A stretch of DNA of 51,607 nt from Yinghuangia elevatio (GTDB lineage Bacteria > Actinomycetota > Actinomycetes > Streptomycetales > Streptomycetaceae): contig NZ_JBEZFP010000058.1 in assembly GCF_040649515.1 (NCBI RefSeq), positions 1 through 51,607 of the forward strand, given 5' to 3'. The translations under genes were made by a program, and so were the position numbers. Shown one piece after another: positions 7,499-15,883 of the stretch; positions within the stretch are counted from its first letter, which is position 1, and every line of letters starts with the position of its first letter. The notes beneath the pieces are model-generated. The model ran no database searches. It was not told where the DNA came from and saw only the letters and a list, made by a program, of their open reading frames with translations.

Positions 7499-9781
7499 TC
7501 AGTCGGCGAGGAGCTTGTCGGGGGTGAGCGGGAGGTCGCGCAGGCGTTTGCCCGTGGCGTGGAAGACGGCGTTCGCGACCGCCGCGGCGGACCCGACGAC
7601 GCCGATCTCGCCGGCCCCGCGCGCACCGAGGTCGCTGATGTGCGGGTCGGGCGCGTCCACGAAGTGCACGGCCAGCTCGCCGATGTCGGCGTTGGTCGGG
7701 ATGTGGTAGCCCGCGAAGTGGGGTTCCACGACGTGGCCGCGGAGCGGATCGACAACGGTGTGCTCCATGAGCGCCTGGGAGATCCCGAACGTCATGCCGC
7801 CGATGAGCTGACTGCGTGCGGTGCGGGGGTTCACGACGCGGCCGATGTCGAACACCCCGACCATGCGGCGCACGCGTACGGTGCCAGTGCCGGAGTCGAC
7901 GGCCACCTCCGCGAAGTGGGCGCCGAACGAGTGCACTGCGTAAGGAAGTTCCGACTCCGGTCGGTGGTGGCCGATGGCGGAGATCGAGAGAGCGCCGATG
8001 CGGTCGAGTTCGTCGGCGACGAGTTCGGGGCCCAGGACGATGTCCGCCAGCGGGCGTCGGTGCAGCGGCGAGTCGGGGTCGGCCACCGCGCGGGCCAGGA
8101 GGTCGTCGCGGACCGCCTCGCAGGCGCGGCGGACGGCCGGGCCGACGTAGGCCACCGTCTGCGAGCCGATCGATGCGGGTGCCTGCGGGTACCCGGTGTC
8201 GCCGAGCCGCACCGTGACGCGGTCGAAGGGCAGTCCCAGCGCGTCCGCCGCGATCTGTCCGAGGACCGTGTACGTGCCCGTGCCGATGTCGTGCGAGGCG
8301 ACGCTGACCACGGCGGTGCCGTCGGAGCGCAGTTCCGCCCGTGCGGCGGACTGGTTCTGGTCCATCTGGTGGGTCGCCGTCGCCATGCCTCTGCCGATGA
8401 GGAGGTCGCCTTCGCGGCGGCTGCCCGGCGCGGCGTCGTACGCATCCCAGCCGAAGCGTTCCGCGCCGATCCGGTAGCAATCGAGCAGATGCTTGCCGGA
8501 CCAGGGGTGGCCCGAGGTCGGATCCGTGTCGGCATGGTTGCGGATGCGCAATTCGACGGGATCCAGGCCGAGTTCGTGGGCGAGTTCGTCGAGTGCGGAT
8601 TCCAGGGCGAACGAGCCGGGGGCGCGTCCCGGTGCCCGTTGGAAGGTCGGCGGCGGCATGTCGAGGCGGGCGATGCGCTGGCGTACCGTGATGTTCGGGC
8701 AGGCGTACAGCATGGTGGTCACGCCGCCGGTGGACTCGACGACGTCCTCACCCACCGAGGTGGGTGTGACCGAGTCGTGCGCGATGGCCGTCAGGACCCC
8801 GTCGCGGCGGGCCGCGAGCACGAACCGCTGGCGCGTCGCCGGGCGGTTGCCGCACGAGGTGAACATCTGAGGGCGTGTCAGAGACAGGCGTACCGGCTGT
8901 CCGAGGTGCTTGGCCGCGGCGGCGGTCAGCAGTACGTGCGGCCAGACGGTGCCCTTGCTGCCGAACCCCCCGCCGACGAACTCCGAGATCACGCGTACGC
9001 GTTCGCGAGGCAGGCGGAAGGCGGTGGCGAGGGCGGTACGCACCGCGCCGACGTCCTGCGTGGAGTCGTGCACCGTGAGGTCGCCGTCGTGGGACCAGTG
9101 CGCGAGCGTGGCGCACGGCTCCATGGCATTCATGTGCTGCCCGGGGGTGCTGTATTGCGCGTCGACGCGGACGTCCGCGGCGGCGAGGCCGGCCGCGAAA
9201 TCGCCGCGCACGATGTCGTCGCGCCCGGGAGGCGTGAGCGCCGACACGTCGTCGACGCTGGTGCGCGGCGCTTCCTCGGCATAGTCGATGCGGAGCAACT
9301 CGGCTGCGGCTGTTGCCTGGACGAGCGTCCGGGCGACCACCACGGCCACGTGCTGGCCGTAGTGGTGGACCAGTTCGTCGGACAGAGGGGCGCGGGCGTC
9401 GCCCATCGGGCCGTTGTCGGCCGAATAGAAGGAGGCGACCGGTGCCATGCGCAGCGGGCCGCCGGGAACGAACACCGCGAGCACGCCCGGCGCGGACTCC
9501 GCCGCGACGGTGTCCATGGCGGTGATGCGTCCCTTGGCGATGGTGCTCTGCACGAGCACCGCCTGTGCCAGGTCCGGCAGCCCGATGTCGGCGGTGTAGC
9601 GGGCGGCGCCGGTGACCTTGGCCGGGCCGTCCGCGCGCGGGACGGCGGCGCCGATGGCAAGTGCGGTGCCTGCGGCACCGTTCGGGCTCGGGTTCGGGTT
9701 CAGGCCCGGGGGCGGGGGCGGCACAGGGTTCGGGGTCGGGCTGGGGTTGCCGTTGGGGTTGGGGTTGGCGGTCGCGTTCAT
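7499..9781 (-). CDS. Xanthine-dehydrogenase-family molybdopterin-binding (large) subunit
   Basis: The 760-residue protein has the two aldehyde oxidase/xanthine dehydrogenase domains: an N-terminal hammerhead domain (GAAVPRADGPAKVTGAARYTADI) and the Mo-cofactor domain with GGGFGSKG, QRAPGRAPG and the C-terminal GARGAGEIG, whose Glu (about 725) is the expected catalytic base. It oxidises aldehydes or N-heterocycles using water. It overlaps the FAD subunit gene by 4 bp (ATGA) and is last in a three-gene operon. The first 35 residues form an unusual Asn/Pro-rich tail. Relatives are the PaoABC (YagRST) aldehyde oxidoreductases; the substrate is not readable. Confidence 0.9.
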   Translation of the reverse strand: MNATANPNPNGNPSPTPNPVPPPPPGLNPNPSPNGAAGTALAIGAAVPRADGPAKVTGAARYTADIGLPDLAQAVLVQSTIAKGRITAMDTVAAESAPGVLAVFVPGGPLRMAPVASFYSADNGPMGDARAPLSDELVHHYGQHVAVVVARTLVQATAAAELLRIDYAEEAPRTSVDDVSALTPPGRDDIVRGDFAAGLAAADVRVDAQYSTPGQHMNAMEPCATLAHWSHDGDLTVHDSTQDVGAVRTALATAFRLPRERVRVISEFVGGGFGSKGTVWPHVLLTAAAAKHLGQPVRLSLTRPQMFTSCGNRPATRQRFVLAARRDGVLTAIAHDSVTPTSVGEDVVESTGGVTTMLYACPNITVRQRIARLDMPPPTFQRAPGRAPGSFALESALDELAHELGLDPVELRIRNHADTDPTSGHPWSGKHLLDCYRIGAERFGWDAYDAAPGSRREGDLLIGRGMATATHQMDQNQSAARAELRSDGTAVVSVASHDIGTGTYTVLGQIAADALGLPFDRVTVRLGDTGYPQAPASIGSQTVAYVGPAVRRACEAVRDDLLARAVADPDSPLHRRPLADIVLGPELVADELDRIGALSISAIGHHRPESELPYAVHSFGAHFAEVAVDSGTGTVRVRRMVGVFDIGRVVNPRTARSQLIGGMTFGISQALMEHTVVDPLRGHVVEPHFAGYHIPTNADIGELAVHFVDAPDPHISDLGARGAGEIGVVGSAAAVANAVFHATGKRLRDLPLTPDKLLAD
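9732..9764 (+). other. Clustered G-runs (G-quadruplex-prone) in the 5' end of the Mo-subunit gene
   Basis: Runs of 3-4 G occur on the plus strand at 9732-9735, 9738-9740, 9743-9746, 9755-9758 and 9761-9764, with loops of 2, 2, 8 and 2 bases. This is the template strand for the gene's Asn/Pro-rich N-terminal codons. It may simply reflect Pro and Asn codons. Confidence 0.5.
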
Positions 9782-10794
9782 GTGGGCTCCCCGGACAGCG
9801 GACCCGGCGCCGCCGGGGGCGGGGCATCGGGCAGCGTGGTGAGGGCGCGCGTCACAACGCGCCGGATCAGCTCGACCTTGTACGCGTTGTCGCGCAGGGG
9901 CCGAGCGCCCTCGGCCGCCGCGTCCGCCGCCCGCCCGAACACGGCCGGGCCGGGTGCGGACCCGACAAGCACGCGCTCCGCGGCTCGGGCGCGCCACGGG
10001 GTCGTCGCGACGCCGCCCAGGGCGACGCGTGCGTCCCGGATGGTGCCGTCGCGTACGTCGAGTCCCACCGCGGCCGAGGCGAGCGCGAAGGCGTACGACG
10101 CCCGCTCCCGCACCTTGACGTAGCACGAGTGTGCGCCTGCCGCCTCCAGCGGAATCGCGACGCCGAGAATCAACTCGCCTGCCGCCAACTGTGTTTCGCG
10201 GTCGGGGCGGTCGCCCGGCGGCAGATGGAACGCATCGGCGGGGACGACGCGAGCGCCGTTCGGCCCGGCGACGGAGACCTGCGCGTCGAGCGCGACCAGT
10301 GCGACGGCGAGATCGGACGGATGGGTGGCGATGCAGTGTTCGCTGGTGCCCAGCACCGCGTGGCCGTGGTGCGATCCGTCCATCGCCGCGCAACCAGCCC
10401 CGGGTTCCCGCTTGTTGCACGGCATCGCGATGTCCCTGAAGTAGCCGCACCGGGTCCGCTGCATCAGATTTCCGCCCAGTGTCGCCAGGTTGCGCAGCTG
10501 AGGCGACGCGCCCGACAGCAACGCCTGGGCCAGCATGGGCAGATGCCGTACGACGAGCGGGTGCGCGGCCAGGTCGCTGTTGGTGGCGAGGGCGCCCACG
10601 TGCAGCTTGTCGCCGTCGAGTTCGATGCCCCCCAGCGGCAGTGCTCCGATGTCGACGACGCGTTGCGGGGTCGCCACGCCGCACTTCATCAGGTCGACGA
10701 GGTTCGTGCCGCCGGCGATGTACGCGGCGTCGGGGCCGTGTTCGCGCCACAGCTGCGTCAGGTCGTGCGGCCGGGCGTACGTGAAGGATCGCAC
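9778..10794 (-). CDS. FAD-binding (medium) subunit of molybdenum hydroxylase, PaoB type with extra [4Fe-4S] loop
   Basis: The 338-residue protein carries the FAD motif AGGTNLVDLMK (about 27-37) and ATLGGNLMQRTRCGYFRD (about 104-121). Four cysteines (about C116, C126, C135, C154) lie in the insertion after NLMQRTRC, the pattern that holds a [4Fe-4S] cluster in PaoB/YagS and 4-hydroxybenzoyl-CoA-reductase-like proteins. The subunit passes electrons from the Mo site through 2Fe-2S centres to FAD. It is the middle gene of the operon, starting 6 bp after the 2Fe-2S gene and overlapping the Mo subunit gene by 4 bp. Confidence 0.9.
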   Translation of the reverse strand: MRSFTYARPHDLTQLWREHGPDAAYIAGGTNLVDLMKCGVATPQRVVDIGALPLGGIELDGDKLHVGALATNSDLAAHPLVVRHLPMLAQALLSGASPQLRNLATLGGNLMQRTRCGYFRDIAMPCNKREPGAGCAAMDGSHHGHAVLGTSEHCIATHPSDLAVALVALDAQVSVAGPNGARVVPADAFHLPPGDRPDRETQLAAGELILGVAIPLEAAGAHSCYVKVRERASYAFALASAAVGLDVRDGTIRDARVALGGVATTPWRARAAERVLVGSAPGPAVFGRAADAAAEGARPLRDNAYKVELIRRVVTRALTTLPDAPPPAAPGPLSGEPT

Positions 10795-10800
10795 GGCGGC

Positions 10801-11403
10801 CTACCGTTCCCGCGTCGTGGTTGTAGTGGTCGGGGCGGCCGCGGAGCCGGCCGTGCCCGCCGTGGCCGCGATCACCGCGTCCAGGATGTTCGGGTACGCC
10901 GCGCACCGGCACAGGTTGCCGCTCATCCATTCGCGGATCTCGTCCGGTCCGCCGGCATGTCCCTCGTCCGTCAGCGCGACCGCCGACATGATCTGACCCG
11001 GCGTGCAGAAGCCGCATTGGAATGCGTCGTGGTCCACGAATGCCTGCTGCATCGGATGCAGGGCGCCGTCCGGGCCGACCAGCCCTTCGATCGTGGTCAC
11101 CTCACGGCCGCGGTGCATCACCGCGAAGGTCAGGCACGAGGTGACGCGTCGCCGGTCGAGCAGCACCGTGCAGGCGCCGCACTGGCCGAGGTCGCAGCCC
11201 TTCTTGGGGCCGGTGAGCCCGACGTGCTCGCGAAGTGCGTCCAGAAGGGTGACGCGGGGGTCGACGCGCATCGTGTGCGTCTCGCCGTTGACCAGCATTT
11301 CGACCTCGACCTCGACGTCACCGTCGACGTCGGCCGTTCCCTCGCCCCCGTGTCCGGGCTGGGCCCGGGGTTCTTTCCCGGGCTCGTCCGTGGCCTCCGG
11401 CAT
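10801..11403 (-). CDS. [2Fe-2S] (small) subunit of molybdenum hydroxylase
   Basis: The 200-residue protein has a plant-ferredoxin-type cluster (C70, C75, C78, C90 within GCDLGQCGACTVLL) and an alpha-helical second cluster domain (C130, C133, C165, C167 within FQCGFCTPGQIMS and NLCRCAAYPNI). This is the complete cysteine set of the XDH/CoxS family. No Tat signal is seen, unlike PaoA. The first 30 residues and the Thr-rich tail are disordered. It is the first gene of the operon, with a TetR gene ending 119 bp upstream in the same orientation. Confidence 0.92.
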   Translation of the reverse strand: MPEATDEPGKEPRAQPGHGGEGTADVDGDVEVEVEMLVNGETHTMRVDPRVTLLDALREHVGLTGPKKGCDLGQCGACTVLLDRRRVTSCLTFAVMHRGREVTTIEGLVGPDGALHPMQQAFVDHDAFQCGFCTPGQIMSAVALTDEGHAGGPDEIREWMSGNLCRCAAYPNILDAVIAATAGTAGSAAAPTTTTTTRER

Positions 11404-11522
11404 GACAGGTCCCTCGCGCTCGACGACTTTCCGGGCTATGCCGGCCCGAAGTCGTCGCTGCTACCCCCCTACGGCACGGAATACTCCCGGGCGTACGCCC
11501 GGGGAGGCTCCAGATCGGGAGG

Positions 11523-12095
11523 CTATTGCGCGGTTCCGAGCAGTGCCTTGCTGAGGAGCACCCGGATGTGGTCCGGGTCGGCTTGACGGTCGTCGAGGAG
11601 GATCGCCGTGCACAGGCCGTCGCACAGTGCGACGAAGGCCTGCACGGCATCGGGGTCGTCGTTCAGTGTCCGGGCGAGTTCCGCCACGTTCTTGCGCCAG
11701 CCCCGCGCCGCCGGGCGCAGCGCGGGACGGCGGGCCGCCAGGGTTGACAGTTCGCGTTCGGCGAGTGCTCGTTCGCGTTCCGGCCCGGCGGATTCGGCGA
11801 TGAGCCGGGCGAGCCCGTCGAACGGGTCGTCCTCGGTGTCGATCAGTCGGCGAATGCGGCGGGTGTACGTGTCGGTGATGCTGGTCAAGGCGGCGACCAG
11901 CAGGTCGTCGAGGGTGGCGAAGTAGTAGAGCGTGAGGCTGGTGGTGATGCCGGCCTCTTTGGCGACCGACCGATGGGTCACGCCGGCGGCTCCGTCTCGG
12001 CGGACGACCGCGAGCGTCGCCTCGATGATCTGGGCTCGGCGGCGCTGTCCGCGCTGGATGCGCCCATCGATTGTTGTGATCCGTTCTTCCGCCAT
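11523..12095 (-). CDS. TetR-family regulator of the adjacent MFS exporter
   Basis: The 190-residue protein starts at ATG 12095 with GGTGAGG just upstream. The helix-turn-helix reads GVTHRSVAKEAGITTSLTLYYFATLDDLL (about residues 38-66). It begins 5 bp after the MFS stop codon, so the two genes form an operon. The large palindrome upstream of the MFS gene is its most likely operator, giving autoregulated, drug-inducible export. Control of the molybdenum hydroxylase operon downstream is possible but not shown. Confidence 0.88.
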   Translation of the reverse strand: MAEERITTIDGRIQRGQRRRAQIIEATLAVVRRDGAAGVTHRSVAKEAGITTSLTLYYFATLDDLLVAALTSITDTYTRRIRRLIDTEDDPFDGLARLIAESAGPERERALAERELSTLAARRPALRPAARGWRKNVAELARTLNDDPDAVQAFVALCDGLCTAILLDDRQADPDHIRVLLSKALLGTAQ

Positions 12096-12100
12096 CGCCC

Positions 12101-13717
12101 TCACCGATCATCATCGCGTACGCATGCCGAGGCTATCGGCTCCGTCCGGACGCGCTCACCGCCGCCCAATTCCGCGCGTACCGGTACCGAAGCTGTCGTC
12201 GGCTTCGCTTCGGCTGCTGCTGTGCCGATCGGCGGGATGCCGCGCAGCGCCCGGAAGCTGACGACAGTTGCTGCGGCGATGACGGCACCCGCCGCGATCG
12301 CGGCGGTGTTGAGTCCGCTCGTGGACGCATCCTGCGCGTGCCGCAGGGCCGAGGGCGGCAGTTCGTCCGCCACGGATGTCGCGCCGAAGAGGCTGTCGCG
12401 GTAGGGCTCGGCCACCTGGCGGGGCATCCCGGGCGCCGCCTCGACCGATGTCCGGTAGACCGCCGTGGCGAGGCTCCCCAGCAGTGCGACCCCGGCCGCG
12501 ACGCCGAACTCCTGCACGGTCTCCGACAGTGCGGCGGCCGATCCCGACCTCTCCGCCGGGGCCGCTCCGACGACGATGTCGGTACCCAGCGCGGCCATGA
12601 CCCCGAGGCCGAGGTACAGGAACGCGAAGGCCGAGACCACGGTCACCTTGCCGTCGGGCCCGACGAGGGCGAGGGAGGCGTACCCGACGAGGGACAGGGC
12701 GAGGGCGGAGCCCATGACGGCGCCGGGCGGGACGCGCGTGGCGAGCAGGGGCGCCCCGATGCCCCCTGTCAGCATGGCCAGCGCCGGCGGCCCCATCCAC
12801 AGGCCCGCCGCGGTGGGCGAGAGTCCTTCGACGAGTTGCAGGTGCTGCGTGACCAGGAGCATCATGCCGCCGAACCCGACCAGGCCGACCAGCAGGACCG
12901 CCAGTGCGGCGGAGAAGGCCCGGTCGGCGAAGAGCCGCATGTCGAGCAGCGGTTCCTCCAGGCGCAGTTGGCGGCGGACGAACGCGACCGCCGAGCCGCC
13001 GCCGAGCAGGACGGCGGTCAGCGCCCGGGCGTCGATGCCGTGCGCGGCGGCGTGCTTGACCGCGTACACCGTCGGAAGCACCGCCGCCAGGGACAGCCCG
13101 ACGCTGACCAGGTCGGGCCTCCCGGCGTCGGTACGGAACTCGGGCAGCAGCCTCGGCGCCGCGATCAGCACCACCGCGCTGACGGGAACCGCGATCAGGA
13201 AGGCCGCGCCCCACCAGAAGCCGGCCGTCAGGACACCGCCGACGACGGGCCCGGCCGCCATCCCCAGTGCGAACATGGTGGCCCATGCGCCGATCGCCAA
13301 CGCCCGCTGCCGGGCGTCGGCGAACATGTCGCCGATCAGCGCCAGGGTGGACGGCATCAGCGTCGCTCCGGCCACTCCCAGCAGGGCCCGCGCCACGATC
13401 AGCCACAGCGCGTCGGGGGCGAACGCGGCCAGGACCGAGGCAGCCCCGAAGGCGGCCATGCCGATCATCAGCAGGCGGCGGCGCCCGAACCGGTCGCCGA
13501 GCGTCCCCATGGTGATCAGGAAACCCGCGATGAGGAATCCGTAGATATCCATGATCCACAGCGTTTCCGCCGTGGTGGGCCGCAGGTCGGCGGCCAGGCT
13601 CGGCACCACGAGGTACAGCGCCGTCACGTCGAGCCCCAGCAGCGCGGTCGGCAACGCCAGCACCGCGAAGCCGGCCCACTCCCGTCGTCCGGCACGCGCC
13701 GGTGGTTCGTCGTGCAT
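12101..13717 (-). CDS. MFS drug exporter, DHA2 (14-TM) family
   Basis: The 538-residue membrane protein has the DHA2 signatures: motif A after TM2 (GTLGDRFGRRRLLMIGM, about residues 68-84), motif C-like GVAGATLMPSTLALI, and WIMDIYGFLIAGFLI near TM2. Length and hydrophobic pattern fit 14 transmembrane segments; such pumps expel dyes, antibiotics or toxic metabolites using the proton gradient. ATG 13717 is chosen because an earlier in-frame start (13759) would fall inside the operator. The hydrophilic C-terminal tail of about 45 residues is dispensable-looking. It forms an operon with the TetR gene. Confidence 0.9.
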   Translation of the reverse strand: MHDEPPARAGRREWAGFAVLALPTALLGLDVTALYLVVPSLAADLRPTTAETLWIMDIYGFLIAGFLITMGTLGDRFGRRRLLMIGMAAFGAASVLAAFAPDALWLIVARALLGVAGATLMPSTLALIGDMFADARQRALAIGAWATMFALGMAAGPVVGGVLTAGFWWGAAFLIAVPVSAVVLIAAPRLLPEFRTDAGRPDLVSVGLSLAAVLPTVYAVKHAAAHGIDARALTAVLLGGGSAVAFVRRQLRLEEPLLDMRLFADRAFSAALAVLLVGLVGFGGMMLLVTQHLQLVEGLSPTAAGLWMGPPALAMLTGGIGAPLLATRVPPGAVMGSALALSLVGYASLALVGPDGKVTVVSAFAFLYLGLGVMAALGTDIVVGAAPAERSGSAAALSETVQEFGVAAGVALLGSLATAVYRTSVEAAPGMPRQVAEPYRDSLFGATSVADELPPSALRHAQDASTSGLNTAAIAAGAVIAAATVVSFRALRGIPPIGTAAAEAKPTTASVPVRAELGGGERVRTEPIASACVRDDDR

Positions 13718-13731
13718 CGCACACCCCAAGT

Positions 13732-13768
13732 ACTTGAACGAATGTACAAGTTGTACCATCGTTCAAGT
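13732..13768. promoter_or_regulatory. 37-nt two-tier palindrome upstream of the MFS-tetR operon
   Basis: The centre is G13750. The inner part GTACAAGTTGTAC (13744-13756) is a perfect palindrome, and the outer arms ACTTGAACGA (13732-13741) and TCGTTCAAGT (13759-13768) match perfectly around the same centre. Of 18 base pairs only two fail. It ends 15 bp before the MFS start codon and contains TTGAAC (minus strand), usable as a -35. It is very likely the operator of the TetR protein encoded by the operon. Confidence 0.75.
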
Positions 13769-13905
13769 TGATGCGCGAACCAGCCGCGGGCGCGCGTCGG
13801 GGACGCCCACTGCACGGGCGCGGTGTGGATGCGGTACGTGGGCGCACTCGCGACGGGGCCGCCGTGCCGCGGGCCGTCGGGTGGTGTCGCGCGGCCGAAT
13901 CGGGG

Positions 13906-15780
13906 TCAGGAGATTTCGAGGTCGTCCCAGGCGACCTGGGTGCACATGCGGTGGAAGTCCGGGCCGTACCAGGGCGCGTTCACCTGGAGCCGCCCGAACT
14001 CGTTGACGTAGTAGTTCTTTTCCGGCGCCCCGTAGTCCTGGAGAAGCAGAAGTTTGCTCGACTCGGCATCAAGTGCCTTGTTGTACCGCTCGTACGCATC
14101 GAGGGTCACTTCCACGCTCGACGCGTCGTCCTCGAGCAGCCGCACCACGAGCTGGCCCACGTACGACGCCCAGATGACGTACCACATCGGCAGGCTTGTG
14201 CCACCGGACAGCGGCTGGGAGTTGGGGCCGTACAGGACGAACATGTTCGGGAAGTTCGGGACCATCATCCCGAGGTAGGCCCGCGGCCCGTCCGGTGCCC
14301 AGAACTCCTGGACGTCGAGGCCTTCCCTGCCCGCGTACCGGGCCGGCCACAGGTACTTGACGACGTCGAAGCCGGTCGCGGTGACGATGAGGTCCACGTC
14401 GTGGACGACCCCGTCGGCGGTCTCGACACCGGATTCGGTGAGGCGCGTGATCGGCTCGGTGACGAGGTCGACGTTGTCGCTCGTCAGCGCCCGGTACCAA
14501 CCGTTGTCCACGACGGGGCGGCGGGAAAACGGCGCGTAGTCGGGTACCAGCCGGTCGACGAGGTCCTGCCGGCCCTCGGTCTGTGCCCTGATGTACGCGG
14601 TGAGGTCGTCGCGGAGCTTGTCGCTCATCGGATTGAACGTGCCGCCGCCGGCCTGCCATTCCTCGTCCGGGACGAGGAACCCGTGGGTGCCGAACAGTCC
14701 CGCGACGGACATGTAGCGCCACCAGTGCCAGTAGCCGGGGAAGCTGTCGAGCAGCCAGCGAACCTCGGTCTCGACCTCGGCGCCGTACTTCTCGCGCGGG
14801 CTGATCCACTGCGGCGTGCGCTGGAAGACGTAGACGTGCTCGGCCTTCTCGGCGATCGGCGACACCATCTGCACGCCGGTCGACCCGTTGCCGATCACCG
14901 CGACGCGCTTCCCGGTCGCGTCGAGGTCGTGGGGCCACTGCGACGGGTGGACCACCTGCCCGCCGAAGCCGTCCTGGCCCTCGAACTGCGGCAATCGCGG
15001 GTTGGTGAAGGTGCCGAGCGCGTTGACCAGGATGTTCGCTTCCACCGTCTCGGCGCCGTCGGGCGAGGTCACGTCGAGCTGCCACAGATTGCGGGACTCG
15101 TCGAACGTCGCGCTTTGCAGCGTGTGCCCGAAGCGGGTGTTCGCGAGGACGCCGTACTTCTTCGCTATGTGTTCGAGGTACGTGCGCACTTCCGGCCCCT
15201 GCGCGTAGTACTCGGTCCACGGGTGGTTCTTCTCGAAGCTGAACTCGTAGGTGATGGACGCGGTGTCGACGCGGATGCCCGGGTAGCGGTTGATGCTCCA
15301 CGTGCCGCCGGGCTCCGGCTGACGGTCCAGCACGAGGTACGGGATCCCCAGGAGCTCGAACTGGATGCCCATCGCCAACCCGCTGAAGCCGCTGCCTATG
15401 ACGACGGCCTTGAAGCCCTCGGGCAGTTCGGGCCGCGCTTTCGACCACTGGGCGTACCACGGAAAGGGCCGGAAGGCCGGTATGTCGCGGCGCGCCTCGA
15501 ATTCGAGGTCGCTCATCTCCTCGCCTGTCGCCATGTCCATCAGCGCACGCAGTTCCGTCGGCGACGGCTCCTCGGGCATACCCGGACCCGCGTTCACTTC
15601 GAGCCAGTCGACCGCCTTGGTGACGAGGACTTCGCGGTCCCGCTCGGTCAGCTTCGCGGCCACCGGCAGCGCCGCCAACTCGGGGTCGTGGGTCTGCTGG
15701 TACAGCGCGACGCGTACGGCGTTGAGGTCGCCGAGCTCGACGGCTCGGCGGATGAACGCGCGGTCGACGGTCGTCTCCAT
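13906..15780 (-). CDS. Flavin-dependent Baeyer-Villiger-type monooxygenase (HapE-like)
   Basis: The 624-residue protein has two Rossmann motifs, GSGFSG (129-134) for FAD and GNGSTG (about 297-302) for NADPH, and between them the type I BVMO fingerprint FxGxxxHxxxW, here FGGQVVHPSQW (F272-W282). An N-terminal extension of about 120 residues makes it the size of 4-hydroxyacetophenone monooxygenases rather than cyclohexanone monooxygenases. It would insert oxygen into ketones to give esters. It lies 103 bp downstream of the SDR gene in the same direction, which suggests an alcohol-to-ketone-to-ester sequence. The ketone substrate is unknown. Confidence 0.9.
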   Translation of the reverse strand: METTVDRAFIRRAVELGDLNAVRVALYQQTHDPELAALPVAAKLTERDREVLVTKAVDWLEVNAGPGMPEEPSPTELRALMDMATGEEMSDLEFEARRDIPAFRPFPWYAQWSKARPELPEGFKAVVIGSGFSGLAMGIQFELLGIPYLVLDRQPEPGGTWSINRYPGIRVDTASITYEFSFEKNHPWTEYYAQGPEVRTYLEHIAKKYGVLANTRFGHTLQSATFDESRNLWQLDVTSPDGAETVEANILVNALGTFTNPRLPQFEGQDGFGGQVVHPSQWPHDLDATGKRVAVIGNGSTGVQMVSPIAEKAEHVYVFQRTPQWISPREKYGAEVETEVRWLLDSFPGYWHWWRYMSVAGLFGTHGFLVPDEEWQAGGGTFNPMSDKLRDDLTAYIRAQTEGRQDLVDRLVPDYAPFSRRPVVDNGWYRALTSDNVDLVTEPITRLTESGVETADGVVHDVDLIVTATGFDVVKYLWPARYAGREGLDVQEFWAPDGPRAYLGMMVPNFPNMFVLYGPNSQPLSGGTSLPMWYVIWASYVGQLVVRLLEDDASSVEVTLDAYERYNKALDAESSKLLLLQDYGAPEKNYYVNEFGRLQVNAPWYGPDFHRMCTQVAWDDLEIS

Positions 15781-15793
15781 TGCGCCTCTTCCT

Positions 15794-15823
15794 GTGGTTC
15801 GTGCGGTTCGTGCGGTTCGTGCG
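15794..15823. repeat. Short tandem repeat GTGCGGTTC in the SDR-BVMO gap
   Basis: About three head-to-tail copies of the 9-bp unit GTGCGGTTC lie just upstream of the monooxygenase start codon, followed by a GGTTGCCGT doublet near 15840-15860. No function is evident. Confidence 0.6.
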
Positions 15824-15883
15824 ACGGCCGCGGATGCGGGGTTGCCGTGGTTGCCGTGGGGTTCCTCGGGTGTTTGCGCACGA

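Noticed and set aside
7499..11017. A single 1172-residue minus-strand frame covering the Mo subunit and beyond
   Set aside because: Only the part from 9781 is the Mo subunit. The upstream part is an out-of-frame shadow of the FAD subunit, which has its own start and stop, so this is not a fusion.
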